64,000 nt of DNA from Tubulanus polymorphus (Eukaryota; Nemertea; Palaeonemertea; Tubulaniformes; Tubulanidae): positions 2,361,001 through 2,425,000 of the forward strand of contig NC_134025.1 of assembly GCF_964204645.1 (NCBI RefSeq), read 5' to 3'. A program made the translations under genes and the position numbers. The notes beneath the pieces are model-generated. The model saw nothing but the letters and a program-made list of their open reading frames with translations, ran no database searches and was not told the DNA's origin. Each line of letters opens with the position of its first letter. Within the stretch, counting starts at the first letter, position 1. Below are positions 56,574 through 64,000 of this stretch, piece after piece.

Positions 56574-58965
56574 CTAACCATTTTTTTTCGACTGCACACA
56601 CGAGGTCCCGTTACGAGTGAAGCCACTCGGACATTTCAGTCGGCACATACTTGATAACCATTCGTAACCGATGGGGCATTGAGGAGTTTTATCTGAAATA
56701 TTCAGCATATAAACATCGTAGCCTTCAGATGCCGGGACCCACAATATAATTTCATATGATAAAAATTCTTTTGTGGGACTTCTTAATTCATCTACAGTTA
56801 ACACGGATTCTATTTGAATACCTAAGTAAGACTCACTTATCAGATGTAAACACTTGTCCCCAAACAATTTCGAAGGCGGTTTGCAGATAATTTTGGTGCT
56901 TCGCATATCGGATGATGAAGGCAGTTTTTTGGCACAAAATAAACCAGCCTTTCGTTTGAATCCTATCGGACATGGCTCTAAACATCTGTTTCCGTCTCTA
57001 TTATAACCACTTGGACATTTACCTGAGACGCAAAAATGTCATGAACGGAGAAATTTAACATTTGTAAAAAAGCTCGTTGCACCTCATTTTTTTCAATTTA
57101 CTTGTGTTATTTACCAGACGGCTTTTTGATACAGTGTCCACTTTCTACGCGAAGCCAGGTGGCAGGACAAGGCGTCGAACCTGAAAAACATGTATGAATG
57201 TAGATAACGCATAGGGTCAATAATCTGATTGAAGATTCGAGATTCAATCGTTATTTGCCTTGACTATCGACTGGTATTTGGCACGAGTCGGATCCATATG
57301 GCGTATAAGGTGGTTTACAATCCGGAGCACATGCTTTCTCTATCAGTTTATAACCATCACCGCAAACAACTGTATAGAATAAATTAATCATCTCAATTAT
57401 CAATTACCCGTTTGTAATAACTGGAAATCAGAGTGATACTTACTTGTCAGTAGTCTTAGACATTCTTTTGCCAACATAAACGAACCAGTTGGACAAGGAT
57501 CTGAATATGGATAAGGGCCATTTGTTATGCGTGTTCAAACAAAAACAAGACCAGTTTATGAATATAAATTCAGAACAAATCAAGTGAATCAAATTGCAGT
57601 ATATGAACGGTACCTTTATGTACATCCTTCAAGCATTCCGTCCCATTACGTTTAAATCCAGAATTACATCTGACTCTGCACATCGTTCCGACCATATCGT
57701 ACCCAACATGACATTTCTTCAAGATTTCTAAAGAAAAGATTCTCTTTTTCATTGACCCGCGTGAACGAAGTTAACTTAACGATGTTCTAGCACTCTATAA
57801 CGTACCGGGTTTGACGATACATGAATTCCCTAACTTTACCGCAGGCCTTGGACACTTCATTTCTTAAATAATAAGGACGGGACCACTCATTCACCACATT
57901 TCACTTTTTACGACGACGATGGGTTTTTTTTAAGTGCAAAGATTAGCATTATTTTCGTCATATACCTTTGATGCATTTTGAAGAACGTGCCATGAAACCA
58001 AACGGGCATTTAAGGGGCTCGCACTGTCCGGCCTTCATGACAAAATCGATTGGACAACCAGGCTCTAGAAGTAAATATTTCATATCGTTATATTACCGGG
58101 ATGTATCAAACATCTTCGAAAGACGAGGTCTAAACTTACGCGGTGCTGGGAATATACAATCATCGCCAACTTTACTTGACCAAGATGGACATGCGGCTAG
58201 AAAATCAGAAAAAGTAGATAATTCGATATCTATTTCTAGCAATCGGCAGTTAGATCGATGGACCTACGCACCATTATTGGTGATCTTTTTGAAACAGAAA
58301 ATTCCTCTCAGACGAAATCCTGGTTTACAGTCGATGCATTTGTCTTGAGCTTTCACTTGCCCATCTCGACATTTTATTGCTAAATACAAAATGAACCATA
58401 GAGACAGTTGACCGAGAATCTAACAATAACTGGAGATGCAACTTACGCGGTTTGATTACGCAGCCGACATGTTCAGTGTTCGATCCCCTTGGACAATGCA
58501 ATTCTAGAATATGAAACATTTAGAGACTAAAAAAAAACTAGAAAATTCCTAGACCTATGATAATGAAAAAAACATATCGCCTTCGCTGTCAAACATTTAG
58601 ACAAACCTTTGACGCAATTTCCTCCCTTGCTGTGAAAACCAGGATCACAATTCTTCACACATTTGCCGGATATCGCGTTAAAATTCGGAGGACATCCAGC
58701 AGCTGAAATTATCGGCGAATATAAAATAACAGAAGAATTCACAATTTCTCATTCCCGCCGATCATTGAAGCATAGTTCACCTGATTTCTGGACACAATGT
58801 TTATCTCTTCTGACAGATTTTGGTGGACAACTTACTGAAAGTCATCAAATTTTCCCTTTCATTAAAACAATGAAATAAGCAAATTCATGATGAATGATAT
58901 TATCGATGAATACATACCATAACAGTTATTCCCTATCATAACGTAACCATAAGGACATATTCCTC
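56574..58965 (-). CDS. C-terminal Cys-rich module array (14 exons)
   Basis: Small phase-1 exons encode two alternating module types. Short ones (about 19 residues) have two Cys: CPxxxxxxxxxCxxxP, for example LHCPRGSNTEHVGCVIKP. Long ones (about 32-38 residues) have four Cys: CPxGYxxxxxxCxxxCPxGFxRxxxxC, for example CPIGYEWLSSMCRLKCPSGF. The modules at 62394-62696 and 62204-62317 on the other side of the Thr-rich exon are of the long type. Exon 56837-57022 contains a long and a short module fused. The product ends SCVQSKKNG. I could not assign the module to a named domain; it is not EGF, TIL or CUB. Confidence 0.8.
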
Positions 58966-61900
58966 CTAAAATCAGAACCCGTTAGCAGTTATTCTGTAGA
59001 AATTTCATATAAAGTAGTTGTTAGTGAATCTTACTTTTTTCACAAGGTTTTCTTGTTATTCTAGTGACAGTCACAGCAGTTACAGCATGTTTGTTCGTTT
59101 TGCATGGTTTGACTGTAGTCACTGTTTGAGAAGGTATTCTTGTTGTAGTTGTGGTGGTTTCTCCAGGTTTAATCGTTCTAGTCACTTTAGTAGTCGTTTC
59201 TCCAGGTTTAATCGTTCTAGTCACTTTAGTAGTCGTTTCTCCAGGTTTCACTGTAGGTGGGTTCGTTGTACATGGTTTTACTGTAGTCACTTGCTGAGAA
59301 GGTATTCCTGTTGTAGTTGTGGTGGTTTCTCCAGGTTTAATCGTTCTAGTCACTTTAGTAGTCGTTTCTCCAGGTTTCACTGTAGGTGGGTTCGTCGTAC
59401 ATGGTTTTACTGTAGTTACTTGTTGAGAAGGTATTCCTGTTGTAGTTGTGGTGGTTTCTCCAGGTTTGAGCGTTCTAGTCACTTTAGTAGTTGTTTCTCC
59501 AGGTTTCACTGTAGGTGGGTTCGTTGTACATGGTTTTACTGTAGTTACTTGTTGAGAAGGTATTCCTGTTGTAGTTGTGGTGGTTTCTCCAGGTTTGAGC
59601 GTTCTAGTCACTTTAGTAGTTGTTTCTCCAGGTTTCACTGTAGGTGGGTTCGTTGTACATGGTTTTACTGTAGTTACTTGTTGAGAAGGTATTCCTGTTG
59701 TAGTTGTGGTGGTTTCTCCAGGTTTGAGCGTTCTAGTCACTTTAGTAGTCGTTTCTCCGGGTTTAACCGTTCTAGTCACTATAGTAGTCGTTTCTCCCGG
59801 TTTCACTGTAGGTGGGTTTGTTGTACATGGTTTTACTGTAGTTACTTGTTGAGAAGGTATTCCTGTTGTAGTTGTGGTGGTTTCTCCAGGTTTGAGCGTT
59901 CTAGTCACTTTAGTTGTCGTTTCTCCGGGTTTAACCGTTCTAGTCACTTTAGTAGTCGGTTCGTCGAGTTTCACTGTAGTTGGTTTTGTTTTACATGGTT
60001 TTACTGTAGTTGTGATGGTCTCCCCTGGTTTAACCGTTCTAGTCACTTTAGTGGTGGTTTCTCCCGGTTTCACTGTACTAGTCACTTTAGTAGTCGGTTC
60101 TCCGAGTTTCACTGTAGATGGGTTTGTTTTACAAGGTTTTACTGTAGTCATTTGTTGAGAAGGTATTCCTGTTGTAGTTGTGTGGGTTTCTCCAGGTTTA
60201 ACCGTACTAGTCACTTTAGTAGTCGTTTCTCCAGGTTTCACTGTACTAGTCACTTTAGAAAACGTCTCTCCAGGTTTCACTGTAGGTGGGTTCGTTGTAC
60301 ATGGTTTTACTGTAGTCACTTGTTGAGAAGGTATTCCTGTTGTAGTTGTGGTGGTTTCTCCAGGTTTAACCGTTCTAGTCACTTTAGTAGTCGTTTCTCC
60401 AGGTTTCACTGTACTAGTCACTTTAGTAGTCGTCTCTCCGGGTTTCACTGTAGGTGGGTTCGTTGTACATGGTTTTACTGTAGTCACTTGTTGAGAAGGT
60501 ATTCCTGTTGTAGTTGTGGTGGTTTCTCCAGGTTTCACTGTACTAGTCACTTTAGTAGTCGTCCCTCCGGGTTTCACTGTAGGTGGGTTCGTTGTACATG
60601 GTTTTACTGTAGTCACTTGTTGAGGAGGTATTCCTGTTGTAGTTGTGGTGGTTTCTCCAGGTTTAACCGTTCTAGTCACTTTAGTAGTCGTTTCTCCAGG
60701 TTTCACTGTAGGTGGGTTCGTTGTACATGGTTTTACTGTAGTCACTTGTTGAGAAGGTATTCCTGTTGTAGTTGTGATGGTTTCTCCAGGCTTAACCGTA
60801 CTAGTCACTTTAGTAGTCGTTTCTCCAGGTTTCACTGTACTAGTCACTTTAGAAAACGTCTTTCCGGGTTTCACTGTAGGTGGGTTTGTTTTACATGGTT
60901 TTACTGTAGTCACCTGCTGAGAAGGTATTCCTGTTGTAGTTGTGGTGGTTTCTCCAGGCTTAACCGTACTAGTCACTTTAGTGGTGGTTTCTCCGGGTTT
61001 AACCGTACTAGTCACTTTAGTAGTCGTTTCTCCGGGTTTCACTGTGGGTGGGTTCGTTGTACATGGTTTTACTGTAGTCACTTGTTGAGAAGGTATTCCT
61101 GTTGTAGTTGTGGTGGTTTCTCCAGGTTTAACCGTTTTAGTCACTTTAGTAGTCGTTTCTCCGGGTTTCACTGTAGGTGGGTTTGTTTTGCATGGTTTTA
61201 CTGTAGTCACCTGCTGAGAAGGTATTCCTGTTGTAGTTGTGGTGGTTTCTCCGGGTTTAACCGTACTAGTTACTTTCGTAGTCGTCTCTCCAGGTTTCAC
61301 TGTAGGTGGGTTCGTTGTACATGGTTTTACTGTAGTTACTTGTTGAGAAGGTATTCCTGTTGTAGTTGTGGTGGTTTCTCCAGGCTTAACCGTACTAGTC
61401 ACTTTAGTGGTGGTTTCTCCAGGTTTAATCGTTCTAGTCACTTTAGTAGTCGTTTCTCCGGGTTTCACTGTAGGTGGGTTTGTTTTGCATGGTTTTACTG
61501 TAGTTACTTGTTGAGAAGGTATTCCTGTTGTAGTTGTGGTGGTTTCTCCAGGTTTAACCGTTTTAGTCACTTTAGTAGTCGTTTCTCCGGGTTTCACTGT
61601 AGGTGGGTTTGTTTTGCATGGTTTTACTGTAGTCACCTGCTGAGAAGGTATTCCTGTTGTAGTTGTGGTGGTTTCTCCGGGTTTAACCGTACTAGTTACT
61701 TTCGTAGTCGTCTCTCCAGGTTTCACTGTAGGTGGGTTCGTTGTACATGGTTTTACTGTAGTTACTTGTTGAGAAGGTATTCCTGTTGAAGGTTTGGTGG
61801 TTTCTCCAGGTTTAACCGTTCTAGTCACTTTGGTAGTCGTTTCTCCTGGTTTAATCGTTCTAGTCACTTTAGTATTTGTTTCTCCAGGTTTTACTGTAGT

Positions 61901-63534
61901 TCGGTTCGTTTTGCATGGTTTTACTGTAGTTCTAGTGGTCTCCCCTGGTTTATCCGTTCTAGTCACTTTAGTGCTGGTTTCTCCGGGCTTCACTGTACTA
62001 GTCCCTTTCGTTGTCGTTTCTTCGGGTTTCATTGTAGTTGGGTTCGTGTTGCATGGTTTTACTGAAGTGACCTTTGTTGTTTCTGTTTCATCTGTAGTTG
62101 AAGTGTGGTTGCATTTACGTTCTGTTTGGAAATAATGATTATTATGAGATTATGACATAAACCTCTGTGGATATAGGTTCAGTCACACCAAATATATACT
62201 CACTGAAACTATCAGATAGTATGACGCAATTGAATCCAAGTCTTACACTTCCTTCAGGGCATTTTGCTCGACAGAATGAATTACCGACCTTTTCAAAACC
62301 TGGTGGACATTTGCTACCTGCAAATCGTAATTTTCATAAGTAATATTTCTTAAATAAGGTTTTTTCTTAAATAAGTTCTTATGTTGTTCGCACCTTGTTG
62401 AATTGGTATTACAGGTCTAGGGATGACTCGACGTTTGCGCAGTTTTTGTATAGGTTGATTCGAACCAATCTTTGTTGTTTTATCAACCGCTCCACTCTGT
62501 AATGCCAAAGATACCGGTGACTTGGCCCCGTATGTTTTGACCGAAAGATCTTTGTTGTTACTTTGTTGTGATTTTTTCAAACACATGTTGTCATTCGAAA
62601 GAGTGTAACCTGTTGGGCAGCGTGGTCGACAAATCCCCGATACTTTAGTCATTCCGACAGGGCATACGAAGGATGCACGAGAACCATCCCTTAGCTCTGT
62701 TTAAAATGATAGAATAAGAATTGAGCTATTTTCGACTATATCCAAAATTACAAGTGTTTTTGGCTTTTTCAACATAGAATCACTAACCAACTTACCCGCG
62801 CATTTACCCAGTTTTATATTCATAGCAATAGCCGGAAGAATTCTCCATTTCCTTATGACAATCACATGGCTTGAAAAAGGTGTATTTGCTATCATCTTTG
62901 CATCTTTGGCATTTATCTTATCACCGACGGCAACAACGTAAATCTCTACACCAGATTTCTTAAGAGCAGCGGCTTCGGTTTGAGCTTTTTTGATATCAGT
63001 CGGGCGGTGACCCGTCGCCACTATTACAATAGGTACCGCATCTTTCCTAGCACCAGACGTGGGTATAAAAATTTGACTGCGCACAAATTTCAACGCGTTT
63101 CCGAGGCGCGAATCTTTTCCATCTGTGAACGGTATACGCATAATGCCACGAAATAAATCCGTTTTACAGTCGTACCAATTAAAACCGACATGTTGTCGCG
63201 GGGTTGATGAATATGTGACGACTGAAACTTGTACGAAAAATGAACCGTATCGCAAACCATCGACCGACGTGAAAATGAATGAACGTAGTTTGTTGAAATT
63301 TGCTCTACCCAGAGCCAGGGTATCTTCAATTATGAACACGACATCGGCTTTCAAGGCAGGATTACATACTGAAAACAAGAGCCTATTTTATCGAGAATTC
63401 CTTTCATGCGTCATTTATAAATGAAAAAGATGAGTTCGTAGAATAAGCTTACGTGAAACTGCAGGCACTGTAGTTGTGGCGATACCGATGAAGATTATGC
63501 CGGTGACCAGCCACTTAGGCATGTCCCCTTTCAT
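56574..63534 (-). CDS. secreted VWA-like, mucin-like and Cys-rich modular protein, complete 19-exon gene
   Basis: Starts at 63534 with a signal peptide (MKGDMPKWLVTGIIFIGIAT). Exons in order of transcription: 63453-63534, 62796-63368, 62394-62696, 62204-62317, 59035-62121, 58918-58965, 58781-58834, 58607-58702, 58447-58503, 58272-58379, 58140-58196, 57966-58064, 57806-57862, 57614-57727, 57444-57500, 57259-57369, 57115-57180, 56837-57022, 56574-56692. This gives 1795 codons plus stop. All 18 introns are phase 1, so every internal exon is symmetric, as in proteins built by exon shuffling. Domain order: VWA-like, Cys module with basic spacer, Cys module, Thr/Pro/Lys repeats, then a string of Cys modules. 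The product should be extracellular, perhaps in mucus, matrix or an adhesive; I do not recognise the exact family. One intron uses a GC donor (after 57259). An acceptor-like site just before the start implies a 5' UTR exon further right. Confidence 0.88.
59035..62121 (-). CDS. giant Thr/Pro/Lys-rich repeat exon (mucin-like)
   Basis: A single 3087-nt exon of 1029 residues. The repeat is about 42 residues: VKPGETTTKVTRT, KPGETTTTTTGIPSQQ, VTTVKPCTTNPPT, present about 18 times, some with an extra KPGETTTKVTRT block. Each full unit carries exactly one Cys (KPC). The density of Thr with Pro predicts heavy O-glycosylation; regular Lys and one Cys per unit suggest charge and intermolecular disulfides. 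Variants (CKTN/CTTN, TKT/TRT/TST, FSKVT) recur in blocks, for example 61080-61300 and 61500-61740, which shows higher-order duplication. The other strand is also open over this region, but only because the unit is a multiple of three. Confidence 0.9.
62796..63368 (-). CDS. VWA-like domain exon of the secreted modular protein
   Basis: 191 residues. The VWA fold is recognisable from ADVVFIIEDT (strand 1), FVQVSVVTYSSTPRQHVGFN, the helix DSRLGNALKFVRSQIF, IVIVATGHRPTDIKKAQTEA and LKKSGVEIYVVAVGD. The metal-ion site of normal VWA domains (DxSxS at the end of strand 1, a Thr, and an Asp near strand 4) is not preserved: here the first motif reads EDTLAL and the strand-4 position reads TGH. Metal-dependent ligand binding is therefore doubtful, and a structural or metal-independent role is more likely. 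Confidence 0.8.
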
Positions 63535-64000
63535 CTGACCTCCTCCTAAAATGATGTCTCATCAATAATCAATGAAACCGTTGTTTATTTCTACGAAATT
63601 TTACAGATTATTTTATAACATCGTGGAAACGTTTAGATTAACATTGAGCAATACATCATCATTTGAAATACTCACGGATATTCAGATATATATTCCATAC
63701 ATACGACAAACATCTAAACATGTACAATATATATATATACATATCACATCACGGACCTATTAATCAGATATAACGGAATATCCCAGATACCAATTAAAAG
63801 CATTAAACAGATGCGTTGTAGGATCCTCTTGTCATATATAGATTATCGATATTAACATATAAGGGTAACGAGAACCTTTCCTTTACAAATGAGCTGATTG
63901 TCTGATCTGTCTTTTAAAATGCCAGTGTCCTTACATGACCTGGATCGTATATTGGAAAAAAGGGAACATTTTCCTCCATTTAGAGATCGATATCTGCATT
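63535..64000. other. 5' flank of the secreted modular gene
   Basis: No coding exon seen. On the minus strand an acceptor-like CATTTTAG lies just before the start codon (about 63546), so a non-coding exon lies further right. A TA dinucleotide run is at 63728-63739. Confidence 0.5.

Noticed and set aside
59018-61789. Plus-strand open frame of 923 codons rich in Ser, Arg, Phe and Cys
   Set aside because: It is the complement of the Thr-rich repeat exon. Because the repeat unit is a multiple of three, any stop-free frame stays open throughout. The minus-strand reading has a signal peptide, splice sites and domain context; the plus strand has none.

Overview
The window is nuclear DNA from an intron-rich invertebrate animal. 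The exons are short, the introns obey GT-AG rules, and the introns are full of fold-back MITEs, tRNA-derived SINEs and minisatellites. The proteins look bilaterian, and a marine lophotrochozoan (mollusc- or annelid-like) is my best guess; the phylum cannot be fixed from the sequence alone.

Layout. (1) 1-4990, minus strand: the 5' end of a Pellino-type E3 ubiquitin ligase gene. Three coding exons are visible and the rest runs off the left edge. Its first intron hosts, on the plus strand, a tandem pair of CAP/SCP-domain genes: one intact (2312-3064) and one broken (3731-4398). A 26-bp minisatellite fills 1-845. (2) About 4991-7529: the divergent region between Pellino and the next gene. (3) 7530-54830, plus strand: a complete cytoplasmic dynein 1 heavy chain gene (DYNC1H1 orthologue). 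I joined 72 coding exons into one uninterrupted frame of 4638 codons plus stop; the human protein is about 4646 residues. Its 12.7-kb intron 16 contains an intronless Rho-family GTPase on the minus strand (23847-24467) and a recent 2.4/2.9-kb tandem duplication carrying a 20-bp minisatellite. (4) 54831-56573: convergent intergenic space. (5) 56574-63534, minus strand: a complete 19-exon gene for a secreted protein with a signal peptide, a VWA-like domain with a degenerate MIDAS, Cys-rich modules, a 1029-residue Thr/Pro/Lys-rich repeat region in one 3.1-kb exon, and 14 further Cys-rich exons. Every intron of this gene is phase 1.

The most interesting signals are in the dynein gene. Two adjacent 196-nt exons of identical phase encode alternative versions of the end of the stalk and the first part of the microtubule-binding domain. 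Including both breaks the frame, so they look mutually exclusive. Near the 3' end, an in-frame, diverged copy of the start of exon 68 ends in a stop codon and is followed by a poly(A)-like signal. It predicts an isoform lacking almost the whole C-terminal domain. Together these suggest that this animal diversifies the track-binding and force-regulating parts of a motor normally encoded by one invariant transcript. All exon borders are read by eye from splice consensus, reading frame and recalled family similarity; no alignment or transcript data were available.
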